A stretch of DNA of 23,571 bases from JADFUS01 sp964600025 (GTDB lineage: Bacteria > Bacteroidota > Bacteroidia > Bacteroidales > Rikenellaceae). The position numbers and the translations under genes were made by a program. The notes beneath the pieces were generated by a model. That model ran no database searches, was not told the DNA's origin, and saw only the letters and a list, made by a program, of their open reading frames with translations. This document shows, piece after piece, positions 16,728 to 23,571 of the stretch. Every line of letters begins with the position of its first letter. The stretch's first letter is position 1. The DNA lies in assembly GCA_964600025.1 (NCBI GenBank), contig CAZRHJ010000032.1, forward strand, positions 1 through 23,571, given 5' to 3'.

Positions 16728-17186
16728 ATGGCTATTGATTATAAAAAAGTAAATATTAGAAATAAACGTGCTACATTCGATTTTGAGATTTTAGATACTT
16801 TTACTGCTGGTATTGTACTTGCAGGAACAGAAATAAAATCCATACGTTTGGGCAAAGCATCACTTGTTGATGCCTTTTGTTATTTCCATAACAGAGAACT
16901 TTATGTTAAAGGAATGAACATATCTCTATATGAGTGGGGAACATACAACAACCACCAACCAAAACGTGATAGAAAACTTTTGCTTAACCGTAAGGAACTT
17001 ACAAAACTCGAACGAGCAGCACAGGACAAAGGTATATCTATTGTTGGTCTTAGACTTTGGATAAACGACAAGGGCTATGCAAAATTAGATATAGGTTTGG
17101 CACGTGGTCGTAAGAATTACGACAAACGTGAGTATATCAAAGAAAAAGATACAAAACGTGAGTTAGACCGAGCAATGAAACGATAA
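16728..17186 (+). CDS. smpB: SsrA-binding protein SmpB (152 aa)
   Basis: SmpB binds tmRNA and brings it to stalled ribosomes for trans-translation. Diagnostic parts: NKRATFDFEILDTFTAGIVL followed by AGTEIKSIR and GKASLVDAFC (residues 10-50), then YEWGTYNNHQPKRDRKLLL (about 70-88) and the basic tail GRKNYDKREYIKEKDTKREL, which enters the ribosome decoding centre. Start chosen at MAIDYKKVNIR (16728); the longer frame from 16677 lies across the promoter and inverted repeat. Length is normal. No ssrA RNA is visible in this window. It is first of a three-gene operon with apbE (3-nt gap) and the lipid-kinase-like gene. Confidence 0.96.
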   Translation: MAIDYKKVNIRNKRATFDFEILDTFTAGIVLAGTEIKSIRLGKASLVDAFCYFHNRELYVKGMNISLYEWGTYNNHQPKRDRKLLLNRKELTKLERAAQDKGISIVGLRLWINDKGYAKLDIGLARGRKNYDKREYIKEKDTKRELDRAMKR

Positions 17187-17189
17187 AAG

Positions 17190-18188
17190 ATGAAAAATTT
17201 AATCATTATACTTAGCACTTTTGTTTGTTTCTTGTCTTGCAAACCCATATCCCAAAAAATGGTGATTGACGGCTTTGCACAAGGAACTACCTATCATATT
17301 GCATACCATAGCACAAGTGGACAACTTGTTACGAAATATCAAATCGACTCACTTTTGGCGAGTTTCGATAATTCTTGTTCGCTCTACAATCCTAATTCTT
17401 TGATTAGTGCATTGAACACGAACAAAACGGATTCTTTGGATAAATATATTTTGGAAAGTATAGAATTTGCAAAATTCTTGAACACTGAAAGTGATGGTTT
17501 GTATGATATTACTGTTAAACCACTTATCAAAGCCTATGGTTTTTTGGACAACAAGGCAAATGAATCAAAAATAAATATAGATTCTATCCTTAATTTTGTT
17601 GGAATGAGCAAAATTACTGTTGCTGGTAATAGATTAATCAAACAAAACCCAAATACAGAAATAGACCTAAATTCTATTGCACAAGGTTATTCTGTTGATT
17701 TATTAGCCAAATTTATGGAATCCAAAGGTATAAATAATTATATTGTTGAGTTGGGAGGAGAGATTTTTAGCAAAGGCGAAAATACTGGCGAAGGCTGGAA
17801 AGTTGGAATAGACAGACCTGTTGATAATTCCTATGTGGCAGGTAGCGACGTACAAGCCATTATTGTTCTTCACGACAAGGGTCTTACGACGAGCGGAAAT
17901 TACCGTAAATTCTTTAAACTAAAATCTGGCGAAAGAATAAATCATACAATCAATCCAAAAACTGGCGAAAGTAGCCAAAATGAAATGTTGTCGGCTACTG
18001 TTGTCGCTCCAACTGCTCTGATAGCAGATGGGTATACAACTACTTTTATGTTAATGGGGCTTCAAAAAAGTATTCAGTATGTCGAAAAACACCCTGAATT
18101 AGAGGCTATGTTTGTATATTCACAAAACGACTCAATAAAAACATATATTAGCCCAAACCTTAAAAAATCAATTAAAATATTAAAATAG
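17190..18188 (+). CDS. apbE: FAD:protein FMN transferase, lipoprotein (332 aa)
   Basis: ApbE transfers FMN from FAD onto Thr of target flavoproteins (such as Na+-NQR or Rnf subunits) outside the inner membrane. The N-terminus is a lipoprotein signal with Cys17 (TFVCFLSC). Family marks: MVIDGFAQGTTYHIAYHS (residues about 24-41), DITVKPLIKAYGF, DLNSIAQGYSVDLLAKFM, YIVELGGEIFSKG, WKVGIDRP and the late block TTSGNYRKFF, INHTINPKTGES and ADGYTTTFMLMG, which form the FAD and metal site. Length is normal. No Nqr/Rnf genes are in view, so its targets are encoded elsewhere. It begins 3 nt after smpB; the pairing looks like simple operon sharing. Confidence 0.93.
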   Translation: MKNLIIILSTFVCFLSCKPISQKMVIDGFAQGTTYHIAYHSTSGQLVTKYQIDSLLASFDNSCSLYNPNSLISALNTNKTDSLDKYILESIEFAKFLNTESDGLYDITVKPLIKAYGFLDNKANESKINIDSILNFVGMSKITVAGNRLIKQNPNTEIDLNSIAQGYSVDLLAKFMESKGINNYIVELGGEIFSKGENTGEGWKVGIDRPVDNSYVAGSDVQAIIVLHDKGLTTSGNYRKFFKLKSGERINHTINPKTGESSQNEMLSATVVAPTALIADGYTTTFMLMGLQKSIQYVEKHPELEAMFVYSQNDSIKTYISPNLKKSIKILK

Positions 18189-18197
18189 TATTGCCCT

Positions 18198-19094
18198 ATG
18201 AAAAAAGTACTGTTTATTTATAGTCCATATTCTGGTGAGAGAACAATAGTTTCAAAATTAGATACAATTTGTGCAAAATACCAAAAACGTGGTTACGTAA
18301 TAATTCCTTTTCGCTACACTGACGAAGACGATATTCAGACTGCAATGGATATGATAGATGATAGTGTAGAATATATATTGACTGCGGGAGGAGATGGGAC
18401 AGTTAATAGGGTTGTGAATGCTATCCGAAAAAATAAAATTGACATTCCTATTGCCACTCTTCCAACAGGCACTGCCAACGATTTTGCAAAATACTTAGGC
18501 TACTCTAATTCTATTTCCAAGGCTTGTGACCAAGTGCTTGATGGCGAGATTATTAATGTGGACTTAGGCAAAGCAAATGATACTTATTTTGTAAATGTAC
18601 TTAGTGCTGGTCTGCTTACAGACGTTTCTCAAAAAACACCAACGTTTCTCAAAAATACTTTTGGTAAATTGGCTTACTATGTTGGTGGTATACAGGAACT
18701 TCCTAATTTTAGAACAGTTTCTGTAAAACTCTATAATGATACATTTTATTTTGAAGATAAAGCCCTTATAGTGTTTGTTTTTAATGGACAAACAGCAGGT
18801 AATTTTTCTATTGCCCACAATGCTTCAGTAAAAGACGGTCTTTTGGACGTTATTGTCATAAAAGGTGACAATTTGGCAGAGAATATCCAAACGGCACTGC
18901 ATTTTTTCACTGGTTCAAAACGAAAATACCCAAAAGGAGTAGTTCATTTCAAAACAGATGATATAAATATTGAGGTTGGGGAAAATTTAACTTTTGATGT
19001 TGATGGGGAACACGGGCCAGATGCTCCACTTAATGTTAAATGTATAAAAAATGGAATTAGAGTTATTGCTCCAATAAAAAAACAAGACAAATAG
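18198..19094 (+). CDS. Diacylglycerol kinase / YegS-type lipid kinase (298 aa)
   Basis: Soluble DAGK-catalytic-domain protein that phosphorylates a lipid such as diacylglycerol with ATP, returning it to phospholipid synthesis. Nucleotide-binding motif GGDGT at residues 64-68, then ATLPTGTANDFAKYLG (86-101) and a later FDVDGEHGPDAPL block, the standard pattern of the DgkB/YegS/LCB5 fold. Length (about 300) is normal. It follows apbE by 9 nt, last in the smpB operon. No hairpin terminator was found; the repeat copy A starts 12 nt after its stop. Substrate cannot be told from sequence: DgkB and YegS alternatives both fit. Confidence 0.9.
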   Translation: MKKVLFIYSPYSGERTIVSKLDTICAKYQKRGYVIIPFRYTDEDDIQTAMDMIDDSVEYILTAGGDGTVNRVVNAIRKNKIDIPIATLPTGTANDFAKYLGYSNSISKACDQVLDGEIINVDLGKANDTYFVNVLSAGLLTDVSQKTPTFLKNTFGKLAYYVGGIQELPNFRTVSVKLYNDTFYFEDKALIVFVFNGQTAGNFSIAHNASVKDGLLDVIVIKGDNLAENIQTALHFFTGSKRKYPKGVVHFKTDDINIEVGENLTFDVDGEHGPDAPLNVKCIKNGIRVIAPIKKQDK

Positions 19095-19106
19095 TCTATT
19101 TTTTTT

Positions 19107-19262
19107 AGTATTGTGCACTAAAAACGAAACTCGCCTATCTTGTCTATTTCACCGATGCTCATAACTCACGTACGCCAGTACGCTACGTTATGACCATCTG
19201 CAAAATATCCTAAGAGATCCGAGTTTATTAGGAACTTGTAAAATTTTTACTGGACAGCAATG
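19107..19262 (+). mobile_element. MITE-like dispersed repeat, full copy A
   Basis: About 156 bp, non-coding. The left end AGTATTGTGCACTAAAAACG and the right end TTTTTACTGGACAGCAATG are imperfect inverted repeats (core TGTCCGCTAAAAA versus TGTCCAGTAAAAA, 11 of 13, using the family left core). Inside are two stem-loops: TCATAAC/GTTATGA enclosing CGTAC-GCCA-GTACG (19160-19192), and TCCTAA/TTAGGA (19208-19213, 19228-19233). It shares most of its length with copy B (20969-21119) and its left third with copy C (23521). No clear target duplication is visible. The end sequence recalls IS4-like termini, but I cannot confirm a parent element. The rest of 19095-19349 holds only the dipeptidase promoter. 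Confidence 0.75.
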
Positions 19263-19279
19263 ATTTTTTATTATTTTTG

Positions 19280-19311
19280 TGTGTTTTTTAAATTTTATTT
19301 CATATATTTAC
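19280..19311 (+). promoter_or_regulatory. Promoter of the dipeptidase gene
   Basis: -7 box TATATTTAC (19303-19311), with a TGTG near 19280 as a possible -33 element at 19-nt spacing. It starts about 18 bp past the right end of repeat copy A, so the repeat lies immediately upstream of the promoter. Confidence 0.45.
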
Positions 19312-19349
19312 AACTTTGAAAATTAATAACACTAATCAATAACTTAATT

Positions 19350-20960
19350 ATGAAAAATGTTCTACAAAACTCGAAAGCAGTACTAACTGTTTTGTTTTCG
19401 GCGTTAGCTTTGGGAGCAAATGCTCAACAATTTGTTGTGCCAGACCATACTCCTGAATATGCTTGTACAAGCATTATGGCTGGTAAAGCAGCAACAACTG
19501 ATGGTTCAACAATCACATCTCACACTTGTGATAGTAATTATCGTACTTGGAGTGAGATTGTTCCTGCAACAAAAAACAATCCTGCTGATGCAGTGGTTGA
19601 ACTTTACAAAGGAATTATGCACACAGAGTATCCAGACGATAGAACTCGTGTACAAATCACTGGTACAATTCCACAAGTAGCTAATACTTATGCTTATTTC
19701 AACACTGCTTACCCAGCAATGAACGAAAAAGCACTTGTTATGGGCGAAACTACAATCTCTGGTCGTAGAGAACTTAGAAACCCAAAAGGTCTTTTCTATA
19801 TCGAGGAACTTCAAAAAATCGTTTTGCAACGTACAACTACTGCACGTGATGCAATCCGTATGATGGGCGACCTTGTCAAACAATATGGTTATGCAGACTA
19901 TGGTGAGTGTTTGACTATTGCAGACAAAAACGAAGTATGGCACTTTGAGATTTTTGGAGAAGGTAAAGATAATTTAGGTGGTGTTTGGGCTGCTCAACGT
20001 ATTCCAGATGATCACGTAGGTGTTTCGGCAAATATCCCTCGTATTAGCAAAATTGACGTTAAAAACACTGACTATTTTATGGCAAGTGAAAACGTTTTTG
20101 ATGTTGCTAAAAAATTAGGTTTCTGGGACGGAAAAAGCGAATTTGTATTCTGGAAAGCATATAGCAAAGGTAAAAAAGCCTATGCTGTTCGTGATTTCTT
20201 TGTACTAAGCACTCTTGCTCCATCTTTGAATTTGAATATGGACGGCGAAGAATTGCCATTTAGTGTTAAACCTGACAAACAGGTTTCTGTACAAGATATC
20301 TTTAATCTTCAAAAATCTTATTATGAAGGTACAGAGTTTGACCCTATCAAAAATCTAAAAGTTACTGTTAAAGACAGAAAAACTGGCGAAGAAAAAGTTA
20401 TTACTTCTCCTTATGCAAACCCTTGGATGAAAAGAGATGTTGCAAATATGATTAATGCTCAAAAAGAAGGTGCAGTTGCTACTAATCGTCTAATTTCAGT
20501 TCCTCAGTGTGCATATTTCACTATTATTCAAGTACGTGATTGGTTACCAGAAGAAATTAGTGCAGTTGCTTGGTTTGGTCTTGATAACCCAGGTCAATCT
20601 CCACGTATTCCTATTTATTCAGGTACTTTGTCTATGCCTAAATCTTTTGAGATTTGTGGTCAATGGCGTTACCGTGAAGATGCTGCCGTTTGGGCGTTCC
20701 GTCGTGCAAACAAGCTATCTTCTATGAAATGGGGTGCAACTCGTGGTGATATTGAAGAAGGTGTTGCTAAATTCGAGAAAAAAGCATTTAACGAAATGCC
20801 AGAACTTGAAGCAAGAGCTGCAAAATTAATCAAAGAAGGTAAAAGCCAAGAAGCTCGTGAAATGGTAACAGAATATGTTCACGATTTCTGTGGTGCTACA
20901 CAACAATACTGGTGGGATTTAGGTGATAAATTCTGGATGTTGTTTGCTCGTGGTGTATAA
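19350..20960 (+). CDS. Secreted C69-family dipeptidase (536 aa)
   Basis: Peptidase family C69 (PepD-like, Ntn-hydrolase fold) cleaves dipeptides, usually via an N-terminal Cys nucleophile. A signal peptide (residues 1-25, cut after LGANA) is followed by VPDHTPEYACTSIMAGKAAT with candidate nucleophile Cys39, then TTDGSTITSHTCDSNYRTW. Further family blocks: ALVMGETTISGRREL (about 130-144), EVWHFEIFGEG, VSANIPRISKID and AVAWFGLDNPGQSPRIPIYSG (about 405-425). Length fits secreted Bacteroidales members. It is a single-gene unit with its own promoter, bracketed by repeat copies A and B in direct orientation. A periplasmic or extracellular peptide-scavenging role is likely. Confidence 0.92.
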   Translation: MKNVLQNSKAVLTVLFSALALGANAQQFVVPDHTPEYACTSIMAGKAATTDGSTITSHTCDSNYRTWSEIVPATKNNPADAVVELYKGIMHTEYPDDRTRVQITGTIPQVANTYAYFNTAYPAMNEKALVMGETTISGRRELRNPKGLFYIEELQKIVLQRTTTARDAIRMMGDLVKQYGYADYGECLTIADKNEVWHFEIFGEGKDNLGGVWAAQRIPDDHVGVSANIPRISKIDVKNTDYFMASENVFDVAKKLGFWDGKSEFVFWKAYSKGKKAYAVRDFFVLSTLAPSLNLNMDGEELPFSVKPDKQVSVQDIFNLQKSYYEGTEFDPIKNLKVTVKDRKTGEEKVITSPYANPWMKRDVANMINAQKEGAVATNRLISVPQCAYFTIIQVRDWLPEEISAVAWFGLDNPGQSPRIPIYSGTLSMPKSFEICGQWRYREDAAVWAFRRANKLSSMKWGATRGDIEEGVAKFEKKAFNEMPELEARAAKLIKEGKSQEAREMVTEYVHDFCGATQQYWWDLGDKFWMLFARGV

Positions 20961-20968
20961 TCCTTAAT

Positions 20969-21119
20969 AGTGTTGTCCGCTAAAAACGAAACTCTCCTAT
21001 TTTGTATATTTCGCTGATGCTCTGCTTTATGTATGCCAGAACTCTACGTTATATCTGCAAAATAGTCTAAGAGATTGAGTTTATTATGGACTTGTACTAT
21101 TTTTACTGTACAGCAATAC
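20969..21119 (+). mobile_element. MITE-like dispersed repeat, full copy B
   Basis: About 150 bp in the same orientation as copy A. It begins 8 nt after the dipeptidase stop (AGTGTTGTCCGCTAAAAACG) and ends TTTTTACTGTACAGCAAT. It is clearly homologous to A along its length with several small gaps. The second internal stem differs in sequence (AGTCTAA with TTATGGACT) but can still mostly pair. It lies between the dipeptidase stop and the terminator at 21131. No ORF. Confidence 0.75.
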
Positions 21120-21130
21120 TTTTAAATAAT

Positions 21131-21169
21131 AAATGGCTGAATTTCTCATTTGAAATTCAGCCATTTTTT
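21131..21169 (+). terminator. Intrinsic terminator, possibly bidirectional
   Basis: Perfect 15-bp stem AAATGGCTGAATTTC / GAAATTCAGCCATTT (21131-21145, 21152-21166), 6-nt loop, then TTT on the plus strand. It probably terminates the dipeptidase transcript beyond repeat copy B, and it may also stop the convergent recF-DUF721 transcript, whose last stop is at 21221. Confidence 0.88.
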
Positions 21170-21220
21170 ACCATATTACCTTAAACTATATTCCAGAAAT
21201 ATGGAGTAGTTATGTGTTAA

Positions 21221-21514
21221 TTAAATAACATAGATAAATTTTATCAAAACTTTTCCTGCTACATAATTTATTCTGTTGATGATGTTGTAGCGTTGGTTGT
21301 AAAACTCTTTTCGAGCGGCTGCCGAAGAAAATTCTACATATAATTGTTGGTTGCGGATATAAAGTCGAGAAGTTGCGTTATAGATATTTTCTCCGACAAT
21401 CTCACGCCAACGATTGACAATATCTGCCTCTTGCATACCCTTTTTGAGTACGGCATCATTTTCTAAGGCTTTTTTGACAAGTTCGCCTACAAAGATTGGT
21501 TTTCGTCGTTGCAT
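21221..21514 (-). CDS. DUF721 protein, DciA-like (97 aa)
   Basis: Small protein of the DUF721 family: KPIFVGELVKKALENDAVLK, then EADIVNRWREIVGENIYNAT (residues about 28-47) and YVEFSSAAARKEFYNQRYNI (about 74-93). The W-x3-V-G pattern and the position next to recF are typical; members in other bacteria include DciA, a replicative-helicase loader. Whether this short form loads helicase is inference. Its start overlaps the recF end by 28 nt, implying coupled translation. Confidence 0.85.
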   Translation of the reverse strand: MQRRKPIFVGELVKKALENDAVLKKGMQEADIVNRWREIVGENIYNATSRLYIRNQQLYVEFSSAAARKEFYNQRYNIINRINYVAGKVLIKFIYVI

Positions 21515-22605
21515 AGCTCTACACCTCCCTCATCTACATTAAAAATAGAATATTTATTTGTGATTTTTTCCAAAATATTATTAAGTCTGTTTTTGTTACA
21601 GTCGCTAATAAAAATCTGACCAAATCTATCTCCATTAACAATATTAATAAGTCCTTCTACACGTTTTATATCAAGTTTGTCAAACACATCATCAAGGACT
21701 AAAATAGGTGTTTTTGCACATTCTCTTTGAATTATTTCGAATTGAGCAAGTTTGAGAGCAATCAAAAATGATTTTTGCTGACCTTGTGAACCAAATTTAC
21801 GAATAGGGTAGCCATCAATAGTCATTTTTATATCATCTCTGTGTATTCCGCAAGTTGTAAATTGATTATAGCAATCTTTCTCGAAAGATTCTCTCAAAAG
21901 TTCTCTGAATGGAGCATCATTTAGTTTTGATTGGTATTCCATTTCTATTTTTTCTTTCCCACCACAAAGCATAGAATAAAAATTTTGAACAAGTGGTAAC
22001 ATTCTATGAACCAGTGCTTTTCTTAGTTCAAAAATCTTAGTCCCTGCTTGTGATAACTGTAAATCAAAAATATCTAAAACTTCACGTGAGGACGTTGGAG
22101 TCATTGTTTTGAGCAAAGAATTGCGTTGTTGTAGGACTTGGTTATAGACAAGTATTGTGTTTAGATATTGTCTATCCATTTGCGACATAAATTGGTTTAG
22201 AAATTTGCGTCTTTCCTCGCCAGATTCGTTTATTATATCTGAATCGTGTGGGGCAATCATTACCAATGGAATTAGTCCAATATGGTCGGCTAATCTTTGG
22301 TAGTCTTTGTCGTTTCGTTTAAAGTTTTTGCCCGAATTTTTGTAGCTGAATTTTATGCTGTCATATCCTCCTGCCGAGCATTTGTAGTAACCAGAAACCA
22401 AAAAAGAAGTTTTGGAGTGCATAACACATTGTCTGTCAGAGTGAGAAAATCCACTTTTGCACATTGAGAGTATGTGAACAGCGTCCAAAATATTAGTCTT
22501 ACCAGCTCCATTTTCGCCAATAAAACAATTAATATTATTTGAAAATTTTAGAGATACATTCTCTAAGTTTTTAAAATTCAAAAGATCTAAACTCTCTAAA
22601 AACAT
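21487..22605 (-). CDS. recF: DNA replication and repair protein RecF (372 aa)
   Basis: SMC-like ATPase that, with RecO and RecR, loads RecA on gapped DNA at stalled forks. Walker A GENGAGKTN (residues 30-38), ABC signature FGSQGQQKS (271-279), Walker B LVLDDVFDKLD (302-312), and the N-terminal LDLLNFKNLENVSLKF. The segment HDSDIINESGEERRKFLNQF (about 120-139) is the usual RecF lid region. Length is normal. First gene of a two-gene minus-strand operon with the overlapping DUF721 gene. It is not beside dnaA/dnaN here, as is common in Bacteroidota. Confidence 0.97.
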   Translation of the reverse strand: MFLESLDLLNFKNLENVSLKFSNNINCFIGENGAGKTNILDAVHILSMCKSGFSHSDRQCVMHSKTSFLVSGYYKCSAGGYDSIKFSYKNSGKNFKRNDKDYQRLADHIGLIPLVMIAPHDSDIINESGEERRKFLNQFMSQMDRQYLNTILVYNQVLQQRNSLLKTMTPTSSREVLDIFDLQLSQAGTKIFELRKALVHRMLPLVQNFYSMLCGGKEKIEMEYQSKLNDAPFRELLRESFEKDCYNQFTTCGIHRDDIKMTIDGYPIRKFGSQGQQKSFLIALKLAQFEIIQRECAKTPILVLDDVFDKLDIKRVEGLINIVNGDRFGQIFISDCNKNRLNNILEKITNKYSIFNVDEGGVELCNDENQSL

Positions 22606-22635
22606 TACTTTTTCCCCTTATTTTATGCTTCGGAA

Positions 22636-22643
22636 CAAAGGTA
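22636..22643 (-). promoter_or_regulatory. recF promoter -7 box
   Basis: TACCTTTG on the minus strand matches the consensus, about 30 nt before the recF ATG. The upstream region is T-rich without a clear -33 element. Confidence 0.55.
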
Positions 22644-22688
22644 ATGAAAAAAATCCACAAAAAAACTTTAAGTTTATATAAAAATTAT

Positions 22689-22727
22689 TAAATTTGCACT
22701 TTGTTATATGTGTTATAGAATTATAAC
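22689..22727 (+). promoter_or_regulatory. Promoter and leader inverted repeat of the YfgM-like gene
   Basis: -7 box TAAATTTG (22689-22696), divergent from the recF promoter. Just downstream, GTTATA-GAAT-TATAAC (22712-22727) is a perfect 6-bp inverted repeat that could be a small operator or a chance AT-rich palindrome. Confidence 0.5.
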
Positions 22728-22765
22728 GCAAAAATTAATTGAAAAACAAAACTGTAAAAAATATT

Positions 22766-23449
22766 ATGACTAATTCAAAAATGAAAATTGACCCAGAAGT
22801 GCAAATTGAGGAAGCACTTACAGGAACTGAAATGTTTATCCAAAAAAATGGTAAAACATTAATTTCTATAATCGTTGCATTGTTTGTAATCGTAGGTGGC
22901 TTTTTTGCATACGACCAACTTGTGAAAATTCCAAGTGAAACAAAAGCATTGAACGCTTCGTTTGTTGCACAACAATACTTTGCACAAAACGATTTGGAAT
23001 CAGCACTTAACGGTACAGAAGAAAATATGGGTTTCCTTGCTATTGCAAAAGAATATTCTTCTACTGCTGTTGGCAACATTGCTAATCACTATGCAGGTAT
23101 CTGTTATTTGAATCTTGGTCAATACGAAAATGCTATTGCAAGTCTTAAAAAATACAACAAAGTAGACGGTAAAGCATCTGAAATTATCAATGCTCAAAAC
23201 TTAGGTTTGATTGGTGATGCAAATGCTCAACTTAAAAACACAAAAGAGGCTATCAATTACTATGAGAAAGCTGCTGCTATCGAAAACAGTTTTTCATCTC
23301 CTTACTACCTTAAAAAAGCTGGTTTGATAATGTTGGCTCAAAAAGACGTTGCAGGTGCTAAAAAAGCATTCGAGAAAATCAAAGCAAATTATGCAGGTTC
23401 TTTCGAAGGTAGAGATATTGAAAAATATATTGGACAGTGTGCAGAATAA
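22766..23449 (+). CDS. Membrane-anchored TPR protein, YfgM-like (227 aa)
   Basis: The N-terminal cytoplasmic part (MTNSKMKIDPEVQIEEALTG) is followed by one transmembrane segment (about residues 32-50, LISIIVALFVIVGGFFAY) and a periplasmic domain with TPR-like repeats (e.g. HYAGICYLNLGQYENAIASL, TKEAINYYEKAAAIENSF, KDVAGAKKAFEKIKANYAGS). This architecture matches YfgM/TPR_21-type proteins, which in E. coli work with the Sec translocon and periplasmic chaperones; the same role here is inference. The start is the ATG at 22766, after the promoter and its leader; a TTG at 22739 is less likely. Divergent from recF. Confidence 0.82.
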   Translation: MTNSKMKIDPEVQIEEALTGTEMFIQKNGKTLISIIVALFVIVGGFFAYDQLVKIPSETKALNASFVAQQYFAQNDLESALNGTEENMGFLAIAKEYSSTAVGNIANHYAGICYLNLGQYENAIASLKKYNKVDGKASEIINAQNLGLIGDANAQLKNTKEAINYYEKAAAIENSFSSPYYLKKAGLIMLAQKDVAGAKKAFEKIKANYAGSFEGRDIEKYIGQCAE

Positions 23450-23480
23450 TCTCACTGTTTCTTAATTATTAATAAATATA

Positions 23481-23513
23481 AATAAGGGACTATTATTGGT
23501 CTCTTATTTTATA
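23481..23513 (+). terminator. Terminator of the YfgM-like gene
   Basis: Stem AATAAGGGAC / GTCTCTTATT (23481-23490, 23499-23508), 9 of 10 pairs plus one G-U in RNA, followed by T-rich sequence. Repeat copy C starts 8 nt later. Confidence 0.75.
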
Positions 23514-23520
23514 TTAATTT

Positions 23521-23571
23521 AGTACTGTCCGCTAAAAACGAAACTCGCCTATCTTGTCTATTTCGCCGATG
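23521..23571 (+). mobile_element. MITE-like dispersed repeat, copy C (cut by window edge)
   Basis: Left end AGTACTGTCCGCTAAAAACG and the following 30 bp match copy A almost perfectly (CTCGCCTATCTTGTCTATTT, then CGCCGATG). The right part lies outside the window. Same orientation as A and B. Confidence 0.75.

Noticed and set aside
19107..21119. Coding content or a small transposase within the repeats
   Set aside because: No open frame of useful length on either strand; the copies contain several stops and indels that differ between copies.
1..23571. CRISPR arrays, tRNA, rRNA or ssrA genes
   Set aside because: No regularly spaced short repeats, no tRNA cloverleaf or CCA-ended gene, and no tmRNA-like sequence were found by eye. 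A covariance-model scan would be decisive.

Overview
The window looks like a chromosomal segment from an AT-rich Bacteroidota, most likely a member of the Bacteroidales. The reasons are: (i) promoter -7 boxes of the form TAnnTTTG sit in front of most transcription units, with few Shine-Dalgarno sequences; (ii) the gene set is typical (GyrA with an acidic tail, TPR lipo-/secreted proteins, a C69 dipeptidase, RecF plus DUF721); (iii) outer-membrane barrel architecture. I cannot place it below order from this sequence. There are no rRNA, tRNA or CRISPR features.

Layout. 1-5.4 kb: a compact phage-derived block in two divergent arms. The minus arm encodes an 840-aa virion/tail-hub-like protein and an overlapping 92-aa coiled-coil protein. 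The plus arm encodes a 158-aa ejection/pilot-like protein and a 575-aa podovirus-type portal protein, closed by a strong terminator. All four frames are intact, but no terminase, capsid, integrase or lysis gene is visible. 5.5-9.5 kb: gyrA plus a secreted TPR protein, with a 30-bp perfect palindrome as terminator. 9.6-11.8 kb, minus strand: rpmI-rplT with their own promoter, and a lone GT4 glycosyltransferase. 11.8-16.6 kb: a two-gene envelope operon (a 1020-aa TPR protein and a 561-aa outer-membrane barrel). 16.6-19.1 kb: smpB, apbE and a diacylglycerol-kinase-family gene in a tight operon. 19.3-21 kb: a secreted C69 dipeptidase. 21.2-22.6 kb, minus strand: recF overlapping a DUF721 gene. 22.7-23.5 kb: a membrane-anchored YfgM-like TPR gene.

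The main structure not explained by genes is a family of dispersed, non-coding, MITE-like repeats of about 150 bp. Their ends are related inverted repeats (core TGTCCGCTAAAAA at the left; the complement of TGTCCAGTAAAAA at the right). Two full copies bracket the dipeptidase gene, one copy is cut off by the right window edge, a rearranged remnant follows the gyrA operon, and two right-end-only copies bracket the minus arm of the phage block. Nearly all lie just after the 3' end of a gene.

The most interesting items are the isolated but intact portal/hub/ejection module with its flanking repeats, the repeat family itself with two conserved internal stem-loops, and an Asn at GyrA position 87, where an acidic residue is usual and where substitutions are linked to quinolone resistance.
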